64,000 nt of DNA from Echeneis naucrates (GCF_900963305.1 NC_042526.1:942001-1006000), one strand, 5' to 3'; shown: positions 26,905-38,971, counted from the stretch's first letter. Program-made: numbers and translations. The notes: generated by a model not told the origin, from the sequence alone.

Positions 26905-27005
26905 AAGTCCCACACAGAAAAGATTAAACCGAGTATATAGAGTCAGCACAGAAGTCCGCCCTCTTTATGACGGACCAATCCGCCAACAGAATCCAGAAAT
27001 ACTGT
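26905..27005 (-). promoter_or_regulatory. Promoter of troponin I copy B
   Basis: Minus-strand order: TATA box (plus GAGTATATAG, 26931-26940), CATAAAGAG box (plus CTCTTTATG, 26961-26969), inverted CCAAT box (plus ACCAAT, 26974-26979) and a GTATTTC-like box (plus GAAATACT near 26997-27004). Spacing between the first boxes is tighter than in copies A, E and F. A minisatellite begins about 105 bases further upstream. Confidence 0.7.
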
Positions 27006-27107
27006 CGCACGCCAAGGAACAAAAGGACAGAGCGATTAACACTGCGTGTCCTTCACACACCCACCAAATAAAACTCAGCTCAGGTTACTCTGACACCAGG
27101 CCACAGG

Positions 27108-28166
27108 TCTGGGTCTGGGTCTGGGTCTGGATCAGGGTCTGGATCAGGGTCTGGGTCTGGGTCTGGGTCGGGTCTGGGTCTGGATCTGGGTCTGGGTCTG
27201 GGTCTGGATCTGGGTCTGGGTCTGGATCAGGGTCTGGGTCTGGGTCTGGGTCTGGATCAGGGTCTGGATCAGGGTCTGAGTCTGGGTCTGGGTCTGGGTC
27301 TGGGTCTGAGTCTAGGTCAGGGTCTGGGTCTGGGTCTGGGTCAGGGTCTGGGTCTGGATCAGGGTCTGAGTCTAGGTCAGGGTCTGGGTCTGGGTCTGGG
27401 TCTGGGTCTGGATCTGGGTCTGGGTCTGGATCAGGGTCTGGGTCTAGGTCAGGGTCTGGGTCTGGGTCTGGGTCTGGGTCTGGGTCTGGGTCTGGGTCTG
27501 GGTCTGGATCAGGGTCTGGGTCTGGGTCTGGGTCTGGATCAGGGTCTGGGTCTAGGTCAGGGTCTGGGTCTGGGTCTGGGTCTGGGTCTGGGTCTGGATC
27601 TGGGTCTGGGTCTGGGTCTGGATCTGGGTCTGGGTCTGGATCAGGGTCTGGGTCTGGGTCAGGGTCTGGGTCTGGGTCTAGGTCAGGGTCTGGGTCTGGG
27701 TCTGGGTCTGGGTCTGGGTCAGGGTCTGGGTCAGGATCTGGGTCTGGGTCTGGGTCTGGGTCTGGGTCTGGGTCAGGATCTGGATCTGGATCAGGATCAA
27801 CATCAGGTTCATAATCAGGTCTGGGTCAGGATCTGGATCTGGGCCAGGATCAGGATCAGGATCACCATCAGGTTCAGGATCAGGCTCAGGCTCAGGATCT
27901 GGATCTGGGTCTGGGTCTGGGTCAGGATCAGGATCAGGATCAGGTCTGGTTCAGGATCAGGATCAGGTTCAGGATCAGGCTCAGGCTCAGGATCACCATC
28001 ACCATCAGGTTCAGGATCAAGCTCAGGATCAGGATCAGGATCAGGCTCAGGCTCAGGATCAGGATCAGGATCAGGTCTGGTTCTGGATCAGGATCAGGTT
28101 CAGGATCAGGATCAGGATCAGGCTCAGGCTCAGGATCAGGATCAGGATCAGGTCTGGGGGTGACCC
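27108..28166. repeat. Hexanucleotide minisatellite (GGGTCT / GGATCA)
   Basis: Over 1 kb of hexamer repeats. The left two thirds are mainly TCTGGG with TCTGGA and TCAGGG variants; from about 27780 the units shift to GGATCA, GGCTCA and GGTTCA. A related TGATCC-type vocabulary continues in the 28536-29015 array. It separates the copy B promoter from copy C. Frames open through it (for example runs of Leu-Ile on the minus strand) are products of the repeat and not genes. Confidence 0.93.
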
Positions 28167-28421
28167 ATGGCCCCCCTCAGGTGAACGTGGACTTCCTCCT
28201 GCCGACCAGCAGACAGAAGGAGTGAACAGGAAGACAGTCGACGGCCAAACGACAAAACGGGAGGAAAGAAACGAACTCACCGTGTTTAACAGTCATCAGA
28301 TCGGAGGAAGAATTCGGACCGATTCATGACAGAACCCGACTGAACATCCAGCCCAGAGCAGACGGAGGGGAACGTTCTCTACCGCCCTCTGGTGGATTAA
28401 CGTGAGCACAGCACTGAGCTG

Positions 28422-29170
28422 ACACCCATCAGCCAGAACATTATGACCACCTGACCCTGATCCTGGACTCCTCTGAAGCTGAGCTGGAGATCTGATCCGA
28501 GACTTCAGCACAGATCCTTGTGAGGAAGAAGGTCCATGGATCCGGACTCGTTTGATCCGGACTTCATGGATCCGGACTCGTTTGATCCAGACTTCATGGA
28601 TCTGGACTTGTTTGATCCAGACTTCATGGATCTGGACTTGTTTGATTCAGACTTCATGGATCTGGACTCAGTTGATCCAGACTTCATGGATCTGGACTTG
28701 TTTGATCCAGACTTCATGGATCTGGACTCAGTTGATCCAGACTTCATGGATCCGGACTCATTTGATTCAGACTTCATGGATCTGGACTCAGTTGATCCAG
28801 ACTTCATGGATCTGGACTCAGTTGATCCAGACTTCATGAATCAGGACTTGTTTGATCCGGACTTCATGGATCCGGACTCGTTTGATCCAGACTTCATGGA
28901 TCTGGACTTGTTTGATCCAGACTTCATGGATCCGGACTCGTTTGATCCAGACTTCATGGATCTGGACTCGTTTGATCCAGACTTCATGGATCCGGACTCG
29001 TTTGATCCAGACTTCATGGAGACCTGGACCTGGTCATTAACAAATCCACTTGAGTGAAGGATCCAAGGTCTCCCATGAGCATCAGCTGGTCTTTTTCCCA
29101 TAATGCATCCTGGTGCCAGGTCTGCCCGGGTCACCCTGTCCGTGGTCATAATGTTATGGCTGATTGGTGT
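28422..29170. mobile_element. Nonautonomous TIR-bounded DNA element carrying a minisatellite
   Basis: The two ends form an inverted repeat of 29 bases (28422-28450 and 29142-29170) with two mismatches; the outer part reads ACACC(C/A)ATCAGCCA and the inner part AACATTATGACCAC. Between them are about 85 bases of unique sequence, a 16-unit 30-bp array and about 125 bases on the right. No transposase is encoded, so it would be a MITE-like element. No clear target-site duplication is visible. One end alone is also found at about 50941-50970. Superfamily not assigned. Confidence 0.65.
28536..29015. repeat. 30-bp minisatellite, 16 units
   Basis: Sixteen exact-length 30-bp units, each with TTCATGGATC, GGACT and TTTGATCC. 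As 30 is a multiple of three and the unit lacks stops, several frames stay open over the whole array: MDPDSFDPDF-type decapeptides on plus, KSGSNESRSM-type on minus. It sits inside the TIR-bounded element at 28422-29170. I treat the frames as repeat artefacts since no splice sites, family match or start context support a gene. Confidence 0.92.
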
Positions 29171-29410
29171 AAGCCTACTTTGGAATGAGACTCTATTTGT
29201 GGACGGAAGAAGAAAAATTCTGAAGATAATTTTTCCTTCTTTAACTAACGAAACCGAGTTCTTCGACCGTTTGACCCGACAACAAAATGGAGAATCACAC
29301 CTTTGCCTTATTCCAAAAAAAAAGATTTAATGTCACGGTCAGCTGTAACAGAGGGGAGAGACGCGGCGGCTCACAGGAAGTGAAAAGGGGAGAGCAGAAT
29401 TTGAAAGTCT

Positions 29411-29950
29411 TTAGGAGGTCTCGAACATCTTCTTCCTGTCGGCCTTGTCCTCGATGTTCTTACGCCAGTCGCCGACGGCCTCCGTAGCCTGACGGAGGAC
29501 ACAGATAAGGAAGTGACGCAGAAGAAGAATCCACCGTCAGTGGAAACGTTTGAACTGAAAACGGGGCGGCGCCTCACCTCCTCCTTCACCTCCTTCTTGA
29601 CCTGCTTCAGGTTGGCCCTCAGGTCCATGTTGACTTTGTGTTTCCCGCCCAGCAGAGCCTGCAGCATGGCGTCGGCCGACATGCGGACCTTCTTCAGGGC
29701 GGGCTTCTTCACTCCGGCCAGCTCGACCACCTTCAGCTTCAGATCCTCGATCTGGAAACACAGAAGATGATGACGATGTTGGAAACGAAGCGACGTTTGT
29801 CTTTTGAGAGTCCAAACTTACCTCTTTGGTGGATTTGGCCACTTTGGCCTCGGCGTCGTACCGCTCCTCGTCAATTTTGTCGAGGGCCTGATGGAGCTTC
29901 CTGCAGATTTCCTGTCGATATGAAAAGGACAAAAGTTTTTCTTTCACTTT

Positions 29951-29992
<42 letters not shown>

Positions 29993-30434
29993 CACCATCA
30001 GAGCTGCCTGGTCCCCGCTCAGGTCGGGGGCGGGGCATTTCTCCTGCATGTAAGTATCCTTGGCGGCGGCGGTCTCGTTGGCTTCCTGTTCCAGCCAGTT
30101 AGCGGCGATCTGCAGGATCAAGCTCTGCAGGACGACACGGACAGACGTCAGGAGGCCAGCAGACAAATTTTAATTTCATTTTCCAGTGAAGGAAAACGGA
30201 TGAAACGCTCGATGCCAAAGATGATTCATGATTGTACTTCGTCGTGCAGAAACTGATCTCATCAGTTTAACACGTTTATATAAATTCAGTCTCACCTTCA
30301 GATGATGCCTGCGGCTCGATGTCATCTTCTTTCCCCTTTAATAAAAGAACAGCACGATGTTACTGCAGCCTCGACTAAAATCATTTCATATCTTCTTCTG
30401 TCTCGAAACAGCTTTGTTGTACTCACTCGGACAT
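29411..30434 (-). CDS. tnni2: Troponin I, fast skeletal type, copy C
   Basis: Thin-filament inhibitory subunit. Coding exons (minus): 30427-30434 (ATGTCCGA, leader exon starting about 30458), 30296-30335, 29996-30124, 29822-29911, 29578-29751, 29411-29488; 172 codons plus stop. Start MSEGKKMTSSRRHHLK; exon 4 SLILQIAANWLEQEANE; exon 5 EICRKLHQALDKIDEERYD; exon 6 with [18 protein letters not shown]; the last exon begins with Ala (ATEAVGDW) where A and B have Pro. The smallest copy: the whole coding span is about 1.0 kb. A (CA)n tract starts almost at the donor of exon 4, see findings. A likely ATTAAA signal (plus TTTAAT at 29326-29331) lies about 85 bases past the stop, within 160 bases of the TIR-bounded element. 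Confidence 0.96.
29954..29991. repeat. GT/CA microsatellite at an exon donor
   Basis: About 19 GT dinucleotides on plus, i.e. CA in the copy C transcript, beginning about five bases past the donor of copy C exon 4 (ATG then GTGAA). Confidence 0.9.
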
Positions 30435-30458
30435 CTTGGCTTCTTTTTTCTTTCAGGC

Positions 30459-31366
30459 TCTGAAGCGAAAAGAGAAAGTAGAAAATCTCTGATGTCGGAT
30501 GTTTTTCTGAAAAATGTTCCAGCATCAACCTTTGACTGAATAAAACAACGACACAACAAATCTCCAACTTTCACAGTTTCAGTTTGAGTCACATAAAACC
30601 TTTGACCTTTGACCTTCATTCATTTGGTCACAAAAAGGAGAAAACTACACCTGTTTTGTTTTAGCTCTCAGCGAAGCGTCACATCAGCACTTTTTTGTTT
30701 TTAATAGATCAGTGATTGATTCTTTGGTTATTTGTCAAATAATAATATTTTATATTAATAACTTTCCACTTTTTATTCCAAACATAGTCAATGTAGCTTT
30801 CTAACATTTGTGATAAAGATTGTTTATGATACATTTTCATGAAATAATCTGTAAAAAATCTCTGTACGATTTTTCTGGATCATTGATCATCAAAACCAAA
30901 CCACATTCAAAATGTGACAAATTTTAGCTCAGCTCATTCTTCCAGACTAAAAAAAAATAATATTTTAAAGCTTTTTGTTTTCTCACTCCTGTTAATATTT
31001 CACCTTTTGTTCTTAATGTCAAAAGCGGTTCTGTGGATCACAGTTTTCTCCTGATGCTGGTCCGGTCTGGTTTCGGTGTCAGCCGTCAGCTGTAACCTGA
31101 TATTTGGGTTATTTTTTCCTCCGAGGTAATCGGACACACCAGCAGTTAAATGACGCAAAAAAGGGCTGATAACATTTTTTATTCTCCGTCAAACGGAGAA
31201 GAAGGTTCATTTTTATTAACTTAAATCTTTCCTTTTGGTGATGAAATGAGCTCTTAAAAACCGGACTAGATGAACAAACAGAATAAAATCGTCTTCTAAC
31301 CAAAGTTCAGTTCTGGTTCAGATCCATCTTATAACAGTAAATGCACAAAGTAAAAGAGTTTCTCAC
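30459..31366 (-). other. Copy C intron 1
   Basis: AT-rich intron between the noncoding first exon (donor GTGG then GTGAGA at 31366) and the leader/ATG exon. Nothing else recognised. Confidence 0.55.
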
Positions 31367-31449
31367 CCACACGGTGATGATGATGATGGTGATGATGGCG
31401 AAGAGGCAGCAGAGACTGACTGGAGGACTGGGAGACAGTCAGAGAGTCA

Positions 31450-31568
31450 GACTGAAGCCTCGGGCCTTTTGGGGGGTATTTATGGGCTTGGACGGGTTTT
31501 GGAGGTTCCTCTTTATGGCCATGAGGAACTCTGAGTCCAATCAGGTCAATGAGCTCCAGAAATACCTT
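31450..31568 (-). promoter_or_regulatory. Promoter of troponin I copy C
   Basis: Minus-strand order: an ATAAATA TATA-type box (plus TATTTAT, 31477-31483), CCATAAAG (plus CTTTATGG, 31511-31518), inverted CCAAT (plus CCAAT, 31537-31541) and GTATTTC (plus GAAATAC, about 31559-31565). The first exon (about 31367-31450) contains a GATGATGATG run. The TATA box is weaker than in the other copies, which carry TATATA. Confidence 0.7.
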
Positions 31569-31569
31569 C

Positions 31570-33487
31570 ATCCTTTGACCACAGAGGTCATAAATCCTTC
31601 AGGGGGTCAGCAGTCCTGAGTGGGACCGGTTAGCTCCTCAGCTTTTATGCACCAACAGATCTGCAAACTGGACTCAGCCGGACGTCCCGGTCTCCAGGAC
31701 CTGGCCTCGTGGTGTCCGCCATCATCTCCTCCGTTCAGCACGCTCACTGTGAGGACTTCCCCTTTCCTTCCCCTGTCAGCACATTTAAATACGTCAGAAC
31801 TTCTTCCATTGTGGCTGGTTGGCTTCGGAACGAGGCCTCAGAATCAGTTTTACAATCATAATAATAAAACACTGAAGTTTGAAATCTGAACTGAGTTTTG
31901 TGCTTCACAAGTCAAATTTAAATCATCATGAAAAATCTAAGTGATATTTAAATAAATGAAATAAAAATGGATCTTGAAAAGTGAAGTGAAATAAGAAAAG
32001 CAGCAGAAAATGTTAATCTCTCAGAAAAAAGGAATCAGCAGCAGTATTGAACTGTTTGTCTGAATTATTACAATAAAGGACAAAAAAAAAAAACCTGATT
32101 TCATCCAGGCTGGATTCAGCAACTGAAAAAAAGAGCAAAGAAAAATAAATATAACAATAAAACAACAACACAAAGACACACAAACTGACTCTTCTCACCT
32201 CGACACCAGCTGAGTGATCTTCTCTGATCGGCCCATTTTAAAAACGATAATGTTTCAATCAGCGGAGGAACAAAAGTCACCTGACCATTAAATTATTAAA
32301 TTATTAATGATGAACTGTTCACTGTTTAAAAACACAAAAAGCTAAATGAAGTAAAACAAATAAAAATATGAAAAATTAATCTTCAGCATGGAAATAATTA
32401 GGAATAAAATCCAAAGTGACTGGACAACACGTTGGCGGTCTGTGGTGAAGATCTCTGCTGCCACCGTGTGGCCACTGATAGAGACTGCTGTCTGAGTACG
32501 GAAGCCTGCAAGTCCACATTTACTGTGGTATGAACTTAAATCCAAAGTTTATGGAGTAAAACTGTTCAATAAATGTTGTTATGATTATCATTCTATTCAA
32601 AAAATCGAATATCGATTTGATTATGGCGACTCTGATTGAGATATATATTTATAATGTGTGTGTAAAGTACATATAAATCTTTACATTTTTTACAAAATGT
32701 GAAATGTCATCAATGGAAAAAACTAAAAGTTATCTGTGTAAACAAAACAGAACCGGAACAAGTTCACTTTTAACAGCTCCCTGTTGCTGTTTGGATCATG
32801 TTCATTTTCATTTGATTCAAAACAAAACAAAAAAGGTTCAGGAAAGATTGTTGTTTCAGTTCAATCTTACTAAAAAATCAAAACTCCAAAACATATTTTT
32901 AAGGTTCAACATTCAGATTTTCTGAAACAGAACATAATCCAGGCAGAATGACTGAAAACTTGATTGTATCAATATAATTTCCGCGGTTGGTGATCTCACA
33001 CAGCACCACAAAAAGCACAACACAAAAACATCTCTAAAGTTCAAACAGAACATTAAACATTTCAGCCACATTAATCTGAAACTGCACAATAATAAAAGTT
33101 GTTTTCAGATTCGGAGTGAAATGTTTAGTTGGTTTTTTTTTTTTTGACTGAACTTGTTTTTGGTAAAATTCTGTTTTAAGGAAAGTTTGACCTTAACGTT
33201 TAACAAAAGTAGATAAAAATGGGATTTTGCAACTTGACTGATGTTTTTTTTGTTTGTTTGCTTTTTGTTGTGAGTCAGTGAGTCACAGACAGAATAGCTC
33301 GTGATGTAGGAAACGAAAGGCGTTTATTCCAAAAACACGAAGAGAGCAGGAAGTGTTAAAAGTGAACAAACAGGACGTCGCCTCAAACAACAGACCAAAG
33401 TGAAACTTACAGATTTAATGAAACAAAAGTGATTTCAACTGAATGAAAAATTTCATAAATTCCATAAAAAGTGCGAACAGAGTTTCT
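31570..33487. other. Spacer between copy C promoter and copy D 3' end
   Basis: AT-rich intergenic DNA with short homopolymer runs. The copy D poly(A) signal is probably the AATAAA read from plus TTTATT at 33323-33328. No gene recognised. Confidence 0.5.
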
Positions 33488-35966
33488 TTAGGAGGTCTCG
33501 AACATCTTCTTCCTGTCGGCCTTGTCCTCGATGTTCTTACGCCAGTCGCCGACGGCCTCGCTGGGCTGCGGGACACAAACAGTTCCCCGTCAGCAGGCGT
33601 CCTCAGTCTAACCCCGCCCCCTTTTTTTACCTGACGAGACTCACCTCCTCCTTCACCTCCTTCTTGACCTGCTTCAGGTTGGCCCTCAGGTCCATGTTCA
33701 CGGTGTGTTTGGAGCCCAGCAGAGCCTTCAACATGGCGTCGGCCGACATGCGGACCTTCTTCAGGGCGGGCTTCTTCACTCCGGCCAGGTCGATCACCTT
33801 CAGCTTCAGATCCTCGATCTGAGGCAGGAAGAAGTTTATAAAGGTCACCATGAGCCAATAAAGGTCAGAGTGTGTGTTGTGTTTTATTTCTTCAAAACAT
33901 TCAGCGACAGAACGACCAAATAAATAATCAGTAACACATTCACACGCAGAAACCAAAATAAATTCATTAAAGACATAAATCTATCAATTTCAGGATTAAC
34001 TGATAAATTCCTGTATTTCTACTTTCATTCATTTATCATATATGTATTAAAAATATTGAATTGATTTTGATTCCCATTTCCATCAGTATAATTGTTTATT
34101 TATTTCTACATTTTACATTAAAGCTAAATAAATACATGTTGGAGAAGAACTCATTCAAGTTATAATTTTCTATCTTTGTATTGATTTTTTTTTCGTTGAA
34201 GTCAACGTTCATGCTTCATTCTTTAAAGGCCTGCATGATGAATAATAAATACCTGGAAAAGGAAAATGTGGGACTTCAGGATTCAGACTCAGCTCAGATT
34301 GTAAAGGACAATAATGGAGGACGCTCACCTCTTTGTCGGCTTTGACGGTTTTGGTGTGCAGGTCGTATCTTTCTTCATCCACTTTGTCGATGAGAGCGTG
34401 AATCTTTCTGCAAGTTTCCTGAAAAAGGAGAGACGGACGTGACGTGTTCACTCCGACCTCGACAATCACAACAAAACGGCAGCGTAAAATCAGAGATGCT
34501 CCATTCGTTTTTTTCACATTACAGGATTAACATCCACTGATGCGTCTTCTGATTGTTTCTAATCATTTATTAGGAATATTTTTAATCCAAAACGTCACCA
34601 AAGTCAAAGGAAGCATGACGAGTCTCACCATGAGGGTGGCGTGGTCCCCCCCCAGGCTGGGTGCAGGACACATCTCAGCCATGTAGGCCTTCTTGGTTTC
34701 CACCAGCTGCTTCTTCTCGTTTTCAATCCAACCCGCCGCGATATGAAGCATCAAACTCTGCAGGACAGAAACCAGACGAGTCGACCAAAGAGGGAAATTA
34801 AAAACGCACAAATGTCTCCTTCCTGAACGTGGAATATCAGCCAGGGGTGTTTTTGGGAGAGCGTTATGAGTTCACCACGTTTGAGTTTGTGAGGTCACAC
34901 TGAACTTTGACCTCAGATCGATTCATCCTCCAGCCCAAATAAATTTATATCAGAGATATGAAAGGTAAAAAAAAAACACTGAATTAATACAAACGCAGCG
35001 ACACACAAACACAGTAAAGCGGAAATAAAAGGGAACCTGCTAATGAAGTCATTACATAAATTAAATAGCTTACATAATTATACATTTCCATAATAAAACA
35101 TTTTACTTTACGTTTCAAACAGCCAACGACAGAAAGCGTCTAAACAGAAATAACTAGAACAACACCTCAATAAAAGGTCACAACAACTGTGTAAGCTGTG
35201 TGTATCACAAAAATAATGACTTCCTAAAATATACCAGCAGCAGATACCGTGTCTGCTTTTTCTGAAGCTACGACTAAAATCCAAAATTGCTGCTTCTGTC
35301 ACTGCTTCTTTCAGAGTTTCTTGGAGCAGCTTTAAGCAGTTTGAGCTCAGGGGACGAGAAAATAACTGAAAACTACACAACAAACCAACCAAAGAGTCAC
35401 TCAGCGCCACAAACAAACACGTTTTCCCCAAAATTAATCTGAATGTCCAAACAAACTTTTGAATGATGGAGGGTCCTCTGACAGCAGGTTCATTTTAAAA
35501 ACTCCTCCGTCCCAGCTGTGATACTGAAAAGTGTTTTTTCCGACCCGCTGACTGGCCCCTGAAGTAGCCTTCAGCCTACCTTTAGATGATGCTTCCGGCT
35601 CGAAGTCATTTTCTTCCTGTGAGGAGAAATAAAACACCATCAGGACCGTTTTTCTGTTTGTCTTTTCTTTCTTCGTTATTTCCTTTTTTATCTCCTTTCT
35701 CTCTCTCGGCTTCCTTCCTGGATTTCATCCTCCCTCTCTGACTCTTTTTTCTGACCTTGTTCTGTTCTGTCTTTCTTCTTTCCTTTCCATCAGAATTTCT
35801 TTTTTGTCTGTCCTGTCCTTCCTTTCTTTCTTTTGTTCTGATGCTTTGAATTTCTAACAGATTTCTTTTTTTTTTTTTTTTTTTTTTTTTGTCAAACAAA
35901 CAGGAAACCGTTTTTTTGGTTTCAGCAGTAAAAACAGTGATGGAGAGTCAGAACTTACTCAGACAT
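33488..35966 (-). CDS. tnni2: Troponin I, fast skeletal type, copy D
   Basis: Thin-filament inhibitory subunit. Coding exons (minus): 35959-35966 (leader exon 35959-35990), 35580-35616, 34629-34757, 34329-34418, 33645-33818, 33488-33565; 171 codons plus stop. Start [15 protein letters not shown]; exon 4 SLMLHIAAGWIENEKKQLVE; exon 5 ETCRKIHALIDKVDEERYD followed by LHTKTVKADKE, the most unusual exon 5 of the fast type; exon 6 [18 protein letters not shown] then [10 protein letters not shown]. Its 123-bp exon 6 3' part is identical to that of the neighbouring copy E, whereas the 5' part belongs to the A-D type. Tail PSEAVGDW and KKMFETS. Introns are longer than in A-C, with a poly-T/pyrimidine stretch at 35640-35892. 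Confidence 0.96.
35640..35892. repeat. Pyrimidine-rich stretch and poly-T tract
   Basis: TTTCTTCCTT-type low-complexity DNA ending in a T run of about 30 bases (35861-35890), in the intron between the ATG exon and coding exon 2 of copy D. The minus-strand open frame across it (Lys/Arg/Glu-rich) is an artefact of composition. Confidence 0.8.
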
Positions 35967-35990
35967 GTTGGCGGTTTCTTCGCTTCACAG

Positions 35991-36898
35991 CCTGTTGAAG
36001 GGAGAAGAAACAAAAAAAGGGGAATGAGACGCTGAAGGAGGATAAAGAAAGTTGTGATGTTGTTTAAATATCACAGCTGATGAAATCAGATCTGAGTGTT
36101 GAAGGAGCTAAGTTTGGATTCGGGGTTCGAGTGTCTCCTCTGACGCCTGCGACCCTTTACAGGTGATCAACACCGAATCTCTCCGGGGAATTAACACTTC
36201 AATTCCTTTGGTGGAGAAGAATCCCTGAATGTGCTGCAACAGCACGTTGGCTGCCAACGCACAAACACTCACACGGGCGGCGACAACAAACCCGACTGGG
36301 ATAGTTCAACAGAAATCAATCCAAATGAATGAAATGTGAAACTGAAAATCTTTCCCGTCAACGTTTCCAAAGTCATAATGGAAACATCTAAACACACAAC
36401 ATAAATCTGGGTGGCTGATTTGTCAACTCTTTTTCCTCTAAAAGATTTTAAGTCCCACAATTTGTCTTCAAGTCCAACAAGAGAAAGAAAGCGAGAAAGT
36501 TCAGTGAGAATAATCGAGTTTCTAACATCAGTGAAATAAACTTCAGACACAACATGCATCAAATTTTCAAAAACCTTTAGCTTAAAAGAGAACTTTTTCC
36601 CAAATTGAAAGACAAGCTTCAACTTTGAGAAACTCAAATTTCCAAACGCTCCCAAACAGCCAGACTTTACGAGCACAAAAAGGCTAGAAATCTTCAGCAG
36701 AAGCCAAAAACGATCGGAGCGTGTCCTTCATCCCGGATCACGTTTCCCTTCACCTACTAACGAACCTCAGAGGTCAGGACTCTCATCACCTTCACACTTC
36801 AGAGAGTCTGCTCAAAAACTCAGCTTCCTCCATCCAGACGTGAAGAGAGGAGGAAGAGGAGGAGGGAGGGAGGAAGGAAGGAAGGAAACCGGTCTCAC
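35991..36898 (-). other. Copy D intron 1
   Basis: Between the noncoding first exon (donor GTAG then GTGAG at about 36898) and the leader/ATG exon (acceptor CAACAG). AT-rich with no other recognised feature; a GGA/GAA-rich stretch lies at 36846-36890. Confidence 0.6.
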
Positions 36899-36954
36899 CT
36901 ACGACGAGAAGGAGAGTGGAGGAGAGGGAGGGCAGCGGCGCCGAGACCAGGGGC

Positions 36955-37075
36955 AATGGGAGCAAATCACCCCGGGGGTGTTTATATACGGGGGCTCAGA
37001 TGTGGATATGGAGCTCCTGTTTATGGAAATGCAGGATCCTCAGACCAATCGGCCGGCAAGTTCCTGAAATATCAT
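36955..37075 (-). promoter_or_regulatory. Promoter of troponin I copy D
   Basis: Minus-strand order: GTATATAAA TATA box (plus TTTATATAC, 36981-36989), CCATAAA box (plus GTTTATGG, 37019-37026), inverted CCAAT (plus ACCAAT, 37044-37049) and ATATTTC box (plus GAAATAT, about 37066-37072). First exon about 36899-36955. Confidence 0.75.
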
Positions 37076-38971
37076 CAACCCCCGCCAGCTTCAGCCTGTA
37101 AATCAGCCATCCCTGAGGAGGAGCCTGATATCATTTTCAGCCTCAGTTTGGAGCCGCCGGGTTTCTATAAAAGGGAGGAAAAAGATGATGAGGCTTCACA
37201 TCAACCGTAAAACCATCAGACGATGAAGACGGCTCTGATGAGGAGCGACTCAGATGATAAAGTCTGGATTTGTGAGTTAACAGGTCAGAGGGTTCTGGAG
37301 GGAAGAGATTCTTTGAACCTGATCAGCGTGAGCAAAAAGCATAAAAACTAGATGATCTAATTAAAAGTCAAATGAGACGCCAACAGAGGCTCCGCAGCAC
37401 TCCGGGCACTAATGAGCATCACATTTCATGATGAGCGAGCCTTTTCTGTTGGCAGGCCCACGTGACCTCTGACGTGACCTCTGACGTGACCTCTGTCAGC
37501 TCACCTGCGGCCTTCAGCTGATAACCCAAAAAACCCTGAAACGTCTCCTTCCTCATCACATCATCATCCAGCTGACCCGTTGAATAGAGATCCAGATCCA
37601 GAGTTCAGATGGTGAGACATCGTCTGTGCTTCATTCCATAAAGCTTTCATTTCCAAACTTTTACGATCATCCAGCTTTGACTACAAAGCCCCAGAAGTCC
37701 ACAGGAGGACTTCACCTGGCTCAGCGATAACGTCCAAGAACGGAGCGACGAATGCTCCGGCATCCTGCGTGTCCCGAGAAATCACCAGGGAAGCTGTAAC
37801 TATTGCTCCAAATTAAGTGCTTACCAAGCTCTCATCTCTGCCTGCTATAAATATCACCGAATCGCCAACTGGACCGGTTAGCGTTTCATTTTGGACTGAA
37901 TCGGTCCTCAGAAGGGCTTCCAGAGCTCCCTGCGGCTGTCATATTAACACTCCAGAACCAAAAATACAAAAGTGGATGATGTCAGGTAGGCAGGAAGGCC
38001 CGTTTTCCACCTGGATAATGTTACGTTGGGCTGTGAGAACTTCAGGATTGACCTGAGCAGAACCGACTTTCCGGGAACACAAAAAGTCAATCATTTTATT
38101 TATATAGTTCTTATTGGCCAAAAGACTGCATCAAAAATCTAAAAATGTAAATTAGATTTTTTTTAGTTTAAAATGAAATTATAGACGAAATAAAGAGATG
38201 CTGAACTGAAAACAGAAAAAAAGAAAACACAAATCGACCCCCCCACCGGTAAACGGTGTCATCAGGCTGATAAGCACTTAGCAGCTGATGCTATAGGAGC
38301 GAGGCTGGGGGGTGCTGACAGATCTGAGTGCGGTGCAGACAGCAGCGGTGATGGACACTGAGGCATGATGGGAATGTGATGCTGCCGGTCGATAACTCGA
38401 GCTTCAGGAATGCTGCAGGTCCCGGTTTGGAAATGTGAGTGAAGCGTGCGGCCTTTTCCTCACTATGTGACGGCTTTGATAACTATACGTGGACTCTGAT
38501 GGCTCTGAGGCCACGTCTGGATTTACCGCTTCACCGTCCGAGCACCTCCACCGCTGGAGCGCAGGGGTCAAAGGTCACTGATGCACTAACAGAAGCAGAT
38601 TATTATTATCAGGGAGAGATTTATAAAATCAACAGCTAAATGTGCTTCTTCGTTTTCATGCAGAACTCGCCGGCAGGATGTTGAATGAAGAAACTCCAGA
38701 AGACGGATCTGCTGTGTGTTACATTTACAGCCATCAGTCAGCTTTCTTTTATTTGCACAAAGAACAGTGAAGAAGAAACATCCGAAAAATAGTAATAATA
38801 ATAATTCACTGAAAAGGACGCCGCAGTGAAGTTCTAAATGTCGTTATATTGTGACGTATGACAGTAAATAAAAATTTGGAGCTAATTAGGATATTCTATA
38901 TAAACATAAGCAAAGAATTTTAGGAAATTTTAAAAAGTTTGAGTTGAAGTCTGGAAAGAACAATCTTTCCT
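37076..38971. other. Spacer upstream of copy D
   Basis: Intergenic DNA without a recognised gene. A small threefold repeat of GTGACCTCTGAC lies at about 37460-37497. A plus-strand TATAAATA occurs at about 37846 with no gene that I can attach to it. Confidence 0.45.

Noticed and set aside
27108-27790. Telomere-like (GGGTCT)n as interstitial telomeric DNA
   Set aside because: Unit is not TTAGGG and grades into GGATCA units; an ordinary minisatellite.
27108-29015. CRISPR-like regular arrays
   Set aside because: Units are contiguous with no unique spacers and the genome is eukaryotic.
28505-29149. 173- and 110-residue repeat proteins on opposite strands
   Set aside because: Unit of 30 bp lacks stops in several frames; no gene signals.
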